DNA of 64,000 nt from Ruminococcaceae bacterium UBA1036 (lineage in GTDB: Bacteria; Bacillota; Clostridia; Oscillospirales; Acutalibacteraceae). The notes beneath the pieces were generated by a model. That model saw nothing but the letters and a program-made list of their open reading frames with translations, was not told the DNA's origin and did no database searches. The stretch is taken from the NCBI GenBank assembly GCA_002316805.1, contig DCEF01000010.1, positions 218,999 through 282,998 of the forward strand, written 5' to 3'. Both the position numbers and the translations under genes were made by a program. This document shows positions 1-7,563 of this stretch, piece by piece (position 1 is the stretch's first letter; each line of letters begins with the position of its first letter).

Positions 1-490
1 TAAGCACAAGGTCAGAAAGGCACATCCTGTGATTTATGCCTCCACCTATAGCAACTGAATATTTGTCAAGCATGCGGAATCCAGGCAGCGTTTTGCGCGT
101 ATCGGCGACTTTGGCAGGATAGCCTTTCACAAGCTCACACAAATGGTGCGTTTTTGTCGCAATACCGCTCATGCGTTGAAGAATATTGAGTGCCACACGC
201 TCGCCTTTAAGTATTGCCCTCGTATTCCCTTCAACTTCAGCAATCTTATCCCCTGCTTTCACTGCATTGCCATCAGATTTGCAGGCTGTGAAAACTACAT
301 TCTTATCCAGCAGGCTGAAAACACGGCCTGCTACTTTTATGCCGGCAATAATTCCCGTCTCTTTTGCATATAAGCCTCCTTTTGATTTCTGAGAAACATC
401 AATAAGGCTGTCAGTAGTAACGTCTCCCCAACCTATATCCTCGTTCAACGCCATCTTTAAAAAATCATCTAACGCAAGTACATTAATCAT
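1..490 (-). CDS. nadC: Nicotinate-nucleotide pyrophosphorylase (quinolinate phosphoribosyltransferase), 3' part outside window
   Basis: Converts quinolinate and PRPP to nicotinate mononucleotide, CO2 and PPi, the last step of de novo NAD ring synthesis in the cytosol. I translated the minus strand from the ATG at 490 and got 163 residues open to the window edge; the family is about 280 residues, so the C-terminal part is missing only because the window ends. Visible family motifs are ERVALNILQRMSG (residues 97-109), DTRKTLPGFR (130-139, PRPP/quinolinate-binding arginines and lysine) and GGGINHR (149-155). The start lies 19 nt after the nadB stop with an AGAGAGGTG ribosome site. It is the last gene of nrtR-nadA-nadB-nadC. 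Confidence 0.95.
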   Translation of the reverse strand, partial: MINVLALDDFLKMALNEDIGWGDVTTDSLIDVSQKSKGGLYAKETGIIAGIKVAGRVFSLLDKNVVFTACKSDGNAVKAGDKIAEVEGNTRAILKGERVALNILQRMSGIATKTHHLCELVKGYPAKVADTRKTLPGFRMLDKYSVAIGGGINHRMCLSDLVL

Positions 491-509
491 TTTAAAGAGC
501 ACCTCTCTT

Positions 510-1997
510 TTAATCTGTTATATAGTGGCTGCCAATGCTGTGCCTGTCGTTTGCAGCTGCCTGCACGATAAGGCGTGCAGTCTCATACATATTGGCCGTT
601 TCAAAATCTTTTTCAGTGCATAGCAGGGCATCGTCTATTTCCCTTTTCTGCACATTCTCAATCTCCTGCAGCGCAAAGCATAGCTTTTTCTCACTGCGTA
701 TAATACCGGCATTGTCCATCATTATCTGGCGAAGATGCTCACGCTGCCAATCCACATTTTTTAATTTGCCTTTTCTCGCCTGGCTGAACCGCAGCATTTT
801 CTGCGGCGCATGTGATACAGTCCGCCCTGAAATGTCGTTTGCTACCCTTCCGCCAAACACAACAGCTTCCAAAAGCGAATTGCTCGCAAGCCTGTTAGCA
901 CCGTGCACCCCAGTTGATGCGCACTCGCCGGCCGCATACAGATTCTCTACATTTGTGCGTCCATTATTGTCTGTTGTTATACCGCCCATAAAATAATGCT
1001 CGCATGGAGCTACCGGAATCAGATCTTTAGAAATGTCAATGCCATGTTTAAGGCATTCGCCGAAAATTGTCGGAAAACGCTTTTTCAAAAAGTCCCTGCT
1101 CTTTGCTGTTATATCGAGGTATACGCAGGGACTGCCGGTTTTCAGCATCTGGTCGTAAATAGCGCGTGCGACTATGTCGCGCGGTGCAAGCTCCAGCCGA
1201 CTGTCGTAATATGGCATAAAGCGCTCACCGTTTTTATTGCGCAGCACTGCACCCTCACCTCGCACTGCTTCTGAGATGAGAAAAGCGCGTTCTTCTTTTT
1301 CCGGCATATAAAGCGCCGTAGGGTGAAACTGAATATACTCAAGAGAAGAAAGCTTTGCTCCGGCCCTGGCTGCCATGGCTACACCGTCGCCTGTAAGCAC
1401 GGTTGAATTTGTTGTAGCCGGAAAAAGCTGGCCTATTCCTCCCATTGCCATAACGCAGTTTGCAGCAGACAAGAAAAGTTTGCCGCTTTTCCTTTGTGAT
1501 ATAACGCCTATGCATTTTCCATCATCTGTTGCTAAATCTATGGCGAACGTATCTTCTAAAAGCCGAATATTGCCGCGCTTGGCACAGTCTGCAAACAGCG
1601 ATGTCATTATGCCCTTTCCGGTTGCATCACCGTCTACATGCAGAATACGTTTGATCGAATGGTTGCCTTCAAGCGAACGCTTAAACGTCCCGTCAGCATT
1701 TCGGTCGAAAGGTACATCTAAACGCAGAAGATCTGTTATTGCTTCTTCTGAGCTGTTCACAAGTATTTCTACCGCCTCGCGGTTATTGACACCGCAGCCG
1801 GCAGTTACTGTATCACGCATATGAAGCGTCCGGTCATCATCGCCAATGCTTGCGGCAATGCCGCCCTGAGCAAGATATGAATCGCAGTCTTCTGCTTTTC
1901 CCTTGCACAGAACTGCAACTTTCATATTTTTCGGCAACTTAAGGGCGCAAAAAAGTCCTGCAAGCCCTCCACCAATAATTACTGTATCGAATTTCAT
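510..1997 (-). CDS. nadB: L-aspartate oxidase
   Basis: FAD enzyme that oxidises L-aspartate to iminoaspartate, the substrate of NadA. The N-terminus has the FAD dinucleotide motif VIIGGGLAGLFCAL. Downstream are HPTAL, an EAVRGEGAVLRN segment, and GANRLASNSLLEAVVFGG, all typical of the aspartate oxidase/succinate dehydrogenase flavoprotein fold, followed by a helical C-terminal domain. I prefer the ATG at 1997: the protein then begins MKFDTVIIGGG and has a GGAG site 5 nt upstream. The frame is also open back to an ATG at 2060 that overlaps the nadA stop (ATGA), which would add 21 residues without a good ribosome site. It is translationally close to nadA and nadC and gets its partner substrate within the same operon. 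Confidence 0.95.
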   Translation of the reverse strand: MKFDTVIIGGGLAGLFCALKLPKNMKVAVLCKGKAEDCDSYLAQGGIAASIGDDDRTLHMRDTVTAGCGVNNREAVEILVNSSEEAITDLLRLDVPFDRNADGTFKRSLEGNHSIKRILHVDGDATGKGIMTSLFADCAKRGNIRLLEDTFAIDLATDDGKCIGVISQRKSGKLFLSAANCVMAMGGIGQLFPATTNSTVLTGDGVAMAARAGAKLSSLEYIQFHPTALYMPEKEERAFLISEAVRGEGAVLRNKNGERFMPYYDSRLELAPRDIVARAIYDQMLKTGSPCVYLDITAKSRDFLKKRFPTIFGECLKHGIDISKDLIPVAPCEHYFMGGITTDNNGRTNVENLYAAGECASTGVHGANRLASNSLLEAVVFGGRVANDISGRTVSHAPQKMLRFSQARKGKLKNVDWQREHLRQIMMDNAGIIRSEKKLCFALQEIENVQKREIDDALLCTEKDFETANMYETARLIVQAAANDRHSIGSHYITD

Positions 1998-2056
1998 GCA
2001 CTCCATAGACTGCATATCGAAGTCAGAAAGGTATCTTGTCAAATGAATTTCCCCTT

Positions 2057-2965
2057 TCATGCCTTTAGCATTCTGTAAAGGCTTTTGTATGCCATTTTGC
2101 GGATTTTTTCAGGCACAATTATTTCATTTTCTTTTTTGTAAAGTGTATCATAAACTTTCTGCAGCGTGACCTTTTTCATGTTCACACAGAGAAGATTTTC
2201 TGAAAGCATATAAAAATTCGCGTCTGGCCTTGCCGAGTGGAGCGCTTCAAGGACACCTGTTTCCGTACCGATAATGAACTCCCTGCATGGCGATTTACCG
2301 ACGAACTCGATAATCTGGCCAGTGCTTCCTACAAAGTCCGATATCCGGCGAACTTCATCCGGTACTTCAGGATGGACAAGCAGTAGCGCATTTTTATGCT
2401 TTTCCCTCATATTCTGCACATCGTTTACGGTGATTCTCGAATGGACAATGCAGTGACCGCGCCATGGGATGATTTTTTTCTCTGGTACTTTTTCCTGTAC
2501 ATATGATGCAAGGTGGCAGTCAGGTATAAAAAGAATTTCATCGTTGCTCAATGACCTTACGACTCTTTCAGCGTTTGATGAAGTGCAGCAGATATCGCTT
2601 TCGGCCTTGACAGCAGCACTTGTATTTATATAACAGACTACCGCAGCATGCGGGTGCATTGCCTTCGCAGCTTTCAGCTCTTGCGCAGTTATTGAATCAG
2701 CAAGCGGGCAACCTGCATCAACAGCAGGTAACAGGACAGTTTTCTGCGGCGAGAGTATTTTCGCGCTTTCTGCCATAAAGCGCACACCACAGAAAACTAC
2801 TACACTTTGGCTGCAGCTTTGTGCACGGCGGCTAAGTGCGAAAGAATCACCTACAAAATCGGCAACCTCCTGTATTTCAGGCGGCTGATAATTATGTGCT
2901 AAAATCAACGCATCCTGCTTTTTCTTAAGCCTTTCAATCTGTTCTGCAAGTTGAAGATTATCCAT
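2057..2965 (-). CDS. nadA: Quinolinate synthase
   Basis: [4Fe-4S] enzyme that condenses iminoaspartate with dihydroxyacetone phosphate to quinolinate. The 302-residue length is normal. Near the N-terminus the sequence reads AHNYQPPEIQEVADFVGDS, the family signature. The three cysteines placed like the cluster ligands of characterised NadA are C86 (AGCPLAD), C172 (RGHC) and C260 (LLCVNMKK). HPE near residue 200 and GTETGVLEAL near 233-242 are also conserved. It is the first biosynthetic gene after nrtR, with a 30-nt gap, and its stop overlaps a possible nadB start. Confidence 0.96.
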   Translation of the reverse strand: MDNLQLAEQIERLKKKQDALILAHNYQPPEIQEVADFVGDSFALSRRAQSCSQSVVVFCGVRFMAESAKILSPQKTVLLPAVDAGCPLADSITAQELKAAKAMHPHAAVVCYINTSAAVKAESDICCTSSNAERVVRSLSNDEILFIPDCHLASYVQEKVPEKKIIPWRGHCIVHSRITVNDVQNMREKHKNALLLVHPEVPDEVRRISDFVGSTGQIIEFVGKSPCREFIIGTETGVLEALHSARPDANFYMLSENLLCVNMKKVTLQKVYDTLYKKENEIIVPEKIRKMAYKSLYRMLKA

Positions 2966-2995
2966 TTTTACGCCTCTTAAATATTAAATTCTAAT

Positions 2996-3913
2996 TTAAA
3001 CGTCAAAATCATTTGCACGCCAGCATGAGTTAAATGTATAAAGCCTTGAAGGACGGTGCCCCTCATCTTTTTTCACATGGTCTGTTTCGATTACCATATC
3101 TGATATTTTTCTTCTGAAATTCGCTTTTAGAAGTTCTTTTCCTAAAATTACTTCATAAACCTGCTGAAGTTCCGTAAGGGTAAAATACTTTGGCATAAGG
3201 TTAAATACAATATCTGTGTATTCAATTTTATTGCGCAGGCGCTCAATGCCATACTGAATAACAAGCGCATGATCAAACGCAATGCCATTATTTTTTACAA
3301 TAAAGTGCTTTGATGTTTTCTGCCTACCCTGCATGCGCTTTTGGTTGCGAATAATTGCAGAAAGCATCACATCATCGCTTGAAAGCGTCAGCTTTACGCG
3401 ATTCTGAAATACATATCCATCCTTGATGAGCGTTTTTTTCTCCTCTTCCACATCGCAGTTTACTTTAAACCATTTGGCTTCCCACGCACCTGCCCCTGCA
3501 CGTATCTGCAGCCGTGAACTGTCTACAAGTGACATATAAGAGCAGCTGATAACGCGTGTGCGCGGGTCACGGTCGACGCTTCCCCATGTGTAGAGCTGTT
3601 CAACATAGACGTCGCTGACATTTACTTCTTCTTTAAGCTCCCTGTAAGCGGCGTCGTCGAGGCTTTCATTAACAGACATAAATCCGCCGGGCAGCGCCCA
3701 CTCGCCAATAAATGGGTGGTTTCTGCGTTTTATCATCAGAACTTTTAATTCTTTTTGTGGTAGTTTCCGAAAATTAAGCTTCGGGCCGTTTACAACTGTG
3801 AACAAGAGAATATCGACTGAAACAGAAGGCCTTTTATATAAATCCGCACGGTAACGGCTCAAAAATTCTTTTTCTGTGAGCCCTTCATCATTTCTGAGCT
3901 CTTTGTTTGACAC
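2996..3913 (-). CDS. nrtR: NrtR-type NAD biosynthesis transcriptional regulator (Nudix domain plus winged helix)
   Basis: The 305-residue protein has an N-terminal Nudix domain (about 30-170) and a C-terminal winged-helix region (about 200-300; FTLTELQQVYEVILGKEL then NFRRKI), the architecture of NrtR, which represses NAD genes and is released by ADP-ribose. The Nudix box runs from G77 to V99: GGFMSVNES then REL-EEV. The box glycine is replaced by Asn98, so hydrolase activity may be weak, as is known for some NrtR proteins. It heads the nadABC operon, which supports regulation of NAD synthesis and autoregulation. The 60 nt upstream are AT-rich with TTATTAT repeats, but I could not define an operator. 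Confidence 0.88.
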   Translation of the reverse strand: MSNKELRNDEGLTEKEFLSRYRADLYKRPSVSVDILLFTVVNGPKLNFRKLPQKELKVLMIKRRNHPFIGEWALPGGFMSVNESLDDAAYRELKEEVNVSDVYVEQLYTWGSVDRDPRTRVISCSYMSLVDSSRLQIRAGAGAWEAKWFKVNCDVEEEKKTLIKDGYVFQNRVKLTLSSDDVMLSAIIRNQKRMQGRQKTSKHFIVKNNGIAFDHALVIQYGIERLRNKIEYTDIVFNLMPKYFTLTELQQVYEVILGKELLKANFRRKISDMVIETDHVKKDEGHRPSRLYTFNSCWRANDFDV

Positions 3914-4245
3914 ATTTATTTTCCTTTCTACACTTATTATTAATTTGTTATTATCATACTACTATTATGTATATTGAATGTCAATAAGGAATTTGAAATA
4001 GGTATTTAAAGCTGCATATATTTTGGATAAGACAATAATTTAAGTGCACTGCCTGGCAGTTCACGCATTATTATTTTTCATTTATCAAAAAACTTTCAAG
4101 AGTAAATTAAACATAGCAGTAAAAGTTGCATGCAATTTATGGTATTATATATAAATTGTTTACATTTTATCTTTTTTATTCTAATAATGTAATTTTATGT
4201 GCAAAATACTTTATTTCTACTAAATAAGTTTGTCTATTATTAATC

Positions 4246-4273
4246 TTGACGGGAAATTTAGCTCTATTATAAT
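4246..4273 (+). promoter_or_regulatory. Sigma-A type promoter for the CBM21-like secreted protein gene
   Basis: TTGACG at 4246-4251 and TATAAT at 4268-4273 are separated by 16 nt, giving an expected start near 4280 and a leader of about 55 nt. The rest of the 3914-4245 gap is AT-rich and shows nothing I could name. Confidence 0.7.
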
Positions 4274-4335
4274 AAAGATAGCTTAAAAATTGGTACCAAC
4301 ATTTTAAGTAATTAAAATTAAGGAGGTTGTTTTTC

Positions 4336-5079
4336 ATGTTAAGAAGCAAACGCCTATCACGTAATATTTGCTTGGTCTTATCATTTTGCATAATCACAGC
4401 AGCAATGTCTTTTATGCCATCTACAAAAGCGCACGCAAGTTCTGCGGATCCAAATGTCCAGCTTGATTACGTCCAGAAATACGACTTGGGCGAAGCTTCA
4501 AATTATGGATATGATGGATATGTTGGATATATAGATGTTAAAAATCTCGCCTATGAAAAGAATGTGACCGTACATTATACCACAGACGGAAAATCATGGC
4601 AGGATATTTCAGCAGAATATATTAAAGCAGATCCTGAGGACCCACAGTATGATGTCTGGAAATTCAGCATGGCCATACCTTCTTCATCACTAACATTTGC
4701 CATAAAATACGAAGTCAACGGACAAACTTACTGGGATAATAATGAATGGAATAACTATACCGTTTCACCGACTGCTCCAATTATTCTTGGAAAATGCGTA
4801 CTTAAAACAGTAAAGATTAGTGAAAACGCCCCCGCAGTTATTCTACTTAAAAATCTTGCGTATGAAAAAATGGTGTTTATAAATTATACAACGGATAACT
4901 GGGCCACTTCCAACAGTGTAGATGCCAACTATGAAAAATCTTTGTCAGAAAATATCGAACAATGGAAAATACCAAGCAGTATTCCTCACGGTTCGAATGT
5001 AAAGTTCACTGTGACTTATATGGTAAATAACGTAGCTTATTTCGATAATAATTTTGGCGATTATTATACTAACTATTAA
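4336..5079 (+). CDS. Secreted protein with two tandem CBM21-like starch/glycogen-binding modules
   Basis: 247 residues from the ATG at 4336, which sits 9 nt after a strong AAGGAGG (4320-4326). Residues 1-35 form a signal peptide: basic start, a hydrophobic stretch around LVLSFCIITAAMSFM, and a cut near AHAS. The mature part has two repeats. Module 1 (about 45-145) holds VKNLAYEKNVTVHYTTDGKSW and ends NGQTYWDNNEWNNY. Module 2 (about 155-247) holds LKNLAYEKMVFINYTTDNW and ends NNVAYFDNNFGDYY. The NLAYEK...V..TTD...W and YWDNN..NY patterns are those of carbohydrate-binding family 21. No catalytic domain is present, so a binding or scaffold role on extracellular alpha-glucan is inferred. It is monocistronic. 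Confidence 0.8.
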   Translation: MLRSKRLSRNICLVLSFCIITAAMSFMPSTKAHASSADPNVQLDYVQKYDLGEASNYGYDGYVGYIDVKNLAYEKNVTVHYTTDGKSWQDISAEYIKADPEDPQYDVWKFSMAIPSSSLTFAIKYEVNGQTYWDNNEWNNYTVSPTAPIILGKCVLKTVKISENAPAVILLKNLAYEKMVFINYTTDNWATSNSVDANYEKSLSENIEQWKIPSSIPHGSNVKFTVTYMVNNVAYFDNNFGDYYTNY

Positions 5080-5103
5080 TTCACTTAATTGTCTAATTAT
5101 GGC

Positions 5104-5138
5104 GAAGGCCGTACCGGAGCAATTCCGATACGGCCTTC
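5104..5138 (+). terminator. Probable terminator of the CBM21-like gene
   Basis: Inverted repeat GAAGGCCGTACCGGA / TTCCGATACGGCCTTC (one mismatch) with a short loop, starting 25 nt after the stop; the following T-run is weak (GTTTTG). The hairpin resembles others near 63.7-64 kb. Confidence 0.6.
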
Positions 5139-5174
5139 TGCTGCGTTTTGTGTATCATAAATGTATCACGAGGG

Positions 5175-5223
5175 TAAAAAAAGTCCCCAGAAACTGCGTA
5201 AAGATGCGGTTCCTGGGGGCTTT
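5175..5223 (-). terminator. Minus-strand terminator, probably the original guaA terminator
   Basis: Arms at 5180-5199 and 5204-5223 pair almost fully (core CCCCAG/CTGGGG). On the minus strand the hairpin is followed by seven Ts (5176-5182). It lies 6 nt after the TAA of a duplicated guaA tail (5229-5240). The only minus-strand gene it could have served is guaA before the island inserted. Confidence 0.75.
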
Positions 5224-5228
5224 GTAGG

Positions 5229-5241
5229 TTATTCCCACTCG
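5229..5241. repeat. Distal attachment-site repeat (copy of guaA 3' end)
   Basis: On the minus strand this reads GAG TGG GAA TAA (EWE stop), as at the true guaA end (GAG TGG GAA TGA). ATTCCCACTCG is identical in both copies. It separates the island from the orphan terminator at 5175-5223. Confidence 0.65.
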
Positions 5242-5460
5242 CTCACTTTGGGTGAATCTTAAACAATTTTGTTTAGCAAATATAACTTTACATATTCTGA
5301 TTCCATAAGATATTCATATTGGAAGGGCTTACTTATTTCCGGTTGCCAAAATGTTGCCGCTTAGTGCCAATTAACAATGGGAATATAAACTACATCCAAC
5401 GTCTAAAATTTTCTTTTATTCTCTCCAATTTCGACATCAATATTGTCAGAAATGTCTTGC

Positions 5461-5680
5461 TCATCCAGCAATGTCCCGGCGGGAAAAGGCAATATATGCA
5501 GCTGCAAGAAACGCAACACAATATACGCCGCAGATGATCAGCGCCATGCCGTAAAACGGTGCGCCTCTGCTCAAAAACGAACTGAACCCCGTATCCGCAA
5601 AGAAGATTAGCTTGCCCCAGCCGAAGTTATCGGCAATCTGACTCGTAAAACTGCCGCCGAACATCAGAAAGATAGAAAGA
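5461..5680 (-). pseudogene. C-terminal fragment of an ABC-2 type permease
   Basis: About 73 residues with two clear hydrophobic segments (GLSIFLMFGG near the start and YGMALIICGVYCVAFLAAAYIAF near the end) closing in SRRDIAG, typical of the last helices of antibiotic-export ABC permeases. No start codon or upstream portion exists. At 5676 the sequence switches to a recombinase fragment on the other strand, so it is a truncated remnant. The frame is open to 5733, but the residues beyond about 5680 are antisense to the recombinase tail. The stretch 5242-5460 shows no supported gene. Confidence 0.5.
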
Positions 5681-5810
5681 CCGGTGGCAAGCGACTCTAA
5701 GTGAATTGTTAGGGCACGCAGATGTAAACACAACGCTCAACCGATACGTCCACTCTTTGGATGAGCAAAAACGGGAAGCAATGTCGTTAATGGCTGGATT
5801 ATATAAATGA
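5676..5810 (+). pseudogene. C-terminal fragment of a tyrosine recombinase/integrase
   Basis: Frame starting after a stop at 5673. It reads SELLGHADVNTTLNRYVH, then SLDEQKREAMSLMAGLYK and a TGA at 5808. LGHADVNTT.NRY.H carries the catalytic His and the nucleophilic Tyr region of phage-type integrases. Only the last 40 or so residues remain; the N-terminal domain and the other catalytic residues are missing. It lies about 450 nt inside the left island end and reads away from it. The N-terminal integrase piece at the other end (15145) is on the opposite strand and cannot be joined to it by a simple indel. Confidence 0.75.
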
Positions 5811-5889
5811 AGTAACTCGTTATATAATTTCTCTATCACTCTGCGGTATTTAAGAGCTTTAGGATAGAAACAGATCAGATCGAAATTTT

Positions 5890-5961
5890 ACCATCAATTT
5901 ACCGTCAAAGCAAGAGAGCTCCTGTTTTCCCTACTTTTTGACCGTCAAATTTACCGTCAAA
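5890..5961. repeat. Paired ACCGTCAAA direct repeats downstream of the integrase tail
   Basis: ACCATCAA at 5890 and ACCGTCAAA at 5901, 5941 and 5953 form two tandem pairs, each spaced 11-12 bp (one helical turn). They sit directly downstream of an integrase C-terminus, where arm-type recombinase binding repeats are often found. Function is inferred. Confidence 0.45.
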
Positions 5962-5993
5962 CAGCATTTTAGTTACAGTCATCAAGACATGAA

Positions 5994-6025
5994 AAAATCC
6001 AGGAGCCACATGGCTTTTGGATTTT
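5994..6025 (+). terminator. Bidirectional terminator-like hairpin after the integrase remnant
   Basis: AAAATCCAGGAGCCA (5994-6008) pairs with TGGCTTTTGGATTTT (6011-6025), followed by CTTT. A second 8-bp hairpin, TGGTATGT/ACATACCA, lies at 6052-6073. The remainder of 5811-6290 contains no gene I can support. Confidence 0.5.
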
Positions 6026-6290
6026 CTTTGGTTGCGTGGGTCGGAAACCGATGGTATGTACTTTCACATACCACACAGCAGCCTAATTCCGCGTTTCTCT
6101 ACCATGCATAAGGAAGTCTTTAAAACAGGTTTTCTTATGTTTTTTTGCTCTCATGCCATGTTACGGCTATGAAACCGCAGCTTTGTCTTCTTATATTTAC
6201 TTTCTAAATTGCAGGTTAGTTTATTGCACTAACAGTCAGTCTAAATTTTCCAAGAAAAGTCTTACAAAAAAAATAAATATTGGAATTTAC

Positions 6291-6318
6291 TTGTATTATG
6301 TAAACCATGTGTTACAAT
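6291..6318 (+). promoter_or_regulatory. Promoter candidate for the decayed GH130 operon
   Basis: TTGTAT (6291-6296) and TACAAT (6313-6318), 16-nt spacing, about 120 nt before the likely start of the GH130-like gene. Confidence 0.45.
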
Positions 6319-6440
6319 GAGTTTATAAGAACTTGAAATAAGATGAGTGCTGTCATATCGGAAAGATGACGTCATTTGGAATCGAGTATTGCTTTATTTT
6401 TCATCATACCACATTGATTTTTAGAAAGAATAGCGTTTTA

Positions 6441-7277
6441 TTGCAACATTTTGTAACAAGGCTGAAAAGCTACGACAATACATATCAGGACTTATTTGTC
6501 CGTTACGCGTCTAATCCCGTCTTGTCAGCAAAGGATTGGCCATATCCGGCGAATACGGTATTCAATCCGGCGGCTACCTCTTTCCAGAACAAGACTTTAC
6601 TGCTTGCGCGGGTTGAGGAATTGGACAAATGGGCAATCACATATACCGCATTTCCAAAATCAGGGCCTATGGTTTCCCTCGCACTGACAAAAGACTTTAC
6701 CGAATTCGAGAGAATGGGTTCTCTTTTGCCTCCGGAGGATAAAGATGCCGCTTTGTTTCTAAGAAAGATAAACGGCAAATGGATTCTGATTCACAGACCG
6801 GTTACTGTGAGCGGAGAACCGTGGATGCATATCTGGGCGTCGAGTTCGAAAGACCTGCAACATTGGGAAGGCCATAGGGTACTGATTCCTGCGCGCGCAG
6901 GTGCCTGGTGGGATGCGAACAAGGTTGGTTTAAGTGCACAGCCGCTTGAAACTCCGGACGGCTGGCTGATTCTGTATTATGGTATGAGGCAGACTGCGGC
7001 AGGAGCCATTTACCGTTTGGGTTTGGTTCTCCTTGATCTGGAAGACCCATTTAAAATTTTGCACAGAAGCGATGAATGGATATTCTGGCCGCAAACGATT
7101 TACGAAAAAAAGGGCGATGTGGGCGGCGCAGTATTCCCATGCGGATGGCTGCTGAACCCTTCCGCGGAGAAGGTCAGGATGTATTACGGCGCGGCGGATA
7201 CCTGCATCGCTCTTGCTACAGCAAATTTAAGTGATTTGCTTCAGTATATCAGTATATCAAATCTTGTCCGGAAGTGA
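6441..7277 (+). pseudogene. GH130 glycosidase/phosphorylase copy with internal in-frame deletion
   Basis: Close paralogue of the intact GH130 gene at 59081-60097. Shared segments include TRLKS..NTY..LF, AKDWPY..NTVFNPAA, PPEDKDAALF, WWDANKVGL.AQPLETPDGW and VRMYYGAAD. A block of about 50 residues is missing in frame between LLLARVEE and LDKWAITYT. That block in the intact copy contains AWGIEDPRI, the segment holding the aspartate thought to be catalytic in GH130. Comparison puts the original start at the TTG at 6441; the frame is open upstream to 6366. It remains an open frame but is most likely inactive. It is followed by a strong terminator and remnants of the same downstream genes as the intact operon. 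Confidence 0.8.
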
Positions 7278-7310
7278 AATAGGAAGATATAATTAAATAT
7301 TATATTACGT

Positions 7311-7351
7311 CCGAGCCTGTTTTGCCGTAAGGTAAACAGGCTCGGCTTTTT
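7311..7351 (+). terminator. Terminator after the GH130-like pseudogene
   Basis: Perfect 12-bp stem CCGAGCCTGTTT (7311-7322) / AAACAGGCTCGG (7334-7345) followed by CTTTTTT. Confidence 0.85.
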
Positions 7352-7462
7352 TATAAAATGCATGGGGAATCTTGCATGCATATATGATAGATTTCAGGAT
7401 TGAACATGCCCGGATAGAAGCAAATTTCTGCCGGACAGTAACCTGCTTAGAGAAAGGGAATC

Positions 7463-7549
7463 ATGAAAGCATTATTTTTAGCAGGAGGAATGGGAACAAG
7501 ACTGAAGCCATTAACCGATAAAATTTCAAAAATGGAAGCGATTGTCTGA
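7463..7549 (+). pseudogene. Remnant of a sugar-nucleotidyltransferase gene (first 28 codons)
   Basis: Starts MKALFLAGGMGTRLKPLTDK, matching the N-terminus of the intact gene at 60153 (MKALFLAGGMGTRLRPLT), then ends at TGA 7547 after a few unrelated codons. The nucleotide-binding loop survives but all the rest of the enzyme is deleted. It has a GAAAGGG ribosome site. The next recognisable sequence belongs to the fourth gene of the operon, so a deletion removed most of this gene and the whole glycosyltransferase. It also supports the choice of the 60153 start in the intact copy. Confidence 0.8.
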
Positions 7550-7563
7550 CTACAATAAAGACA

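Noticed and set aside
4176..4397. 73-codon minus-strand frame over the start of the CBM21-like gene
   Set aside because: Covers the promoter and ribosome site of the plus-strand gene, has no family features and no ribosome site.
5319..5537. 72-codon plus-strand frame near the left island end
   Set aside because: No family pattern, and it overlaps the antisense of the permease remnant.
5627..5839. 70-codon minus-strand frame
   Set aside because: It is antisense to the integrase C-terminus at 5676-5810, which has clear catalytic motifs.
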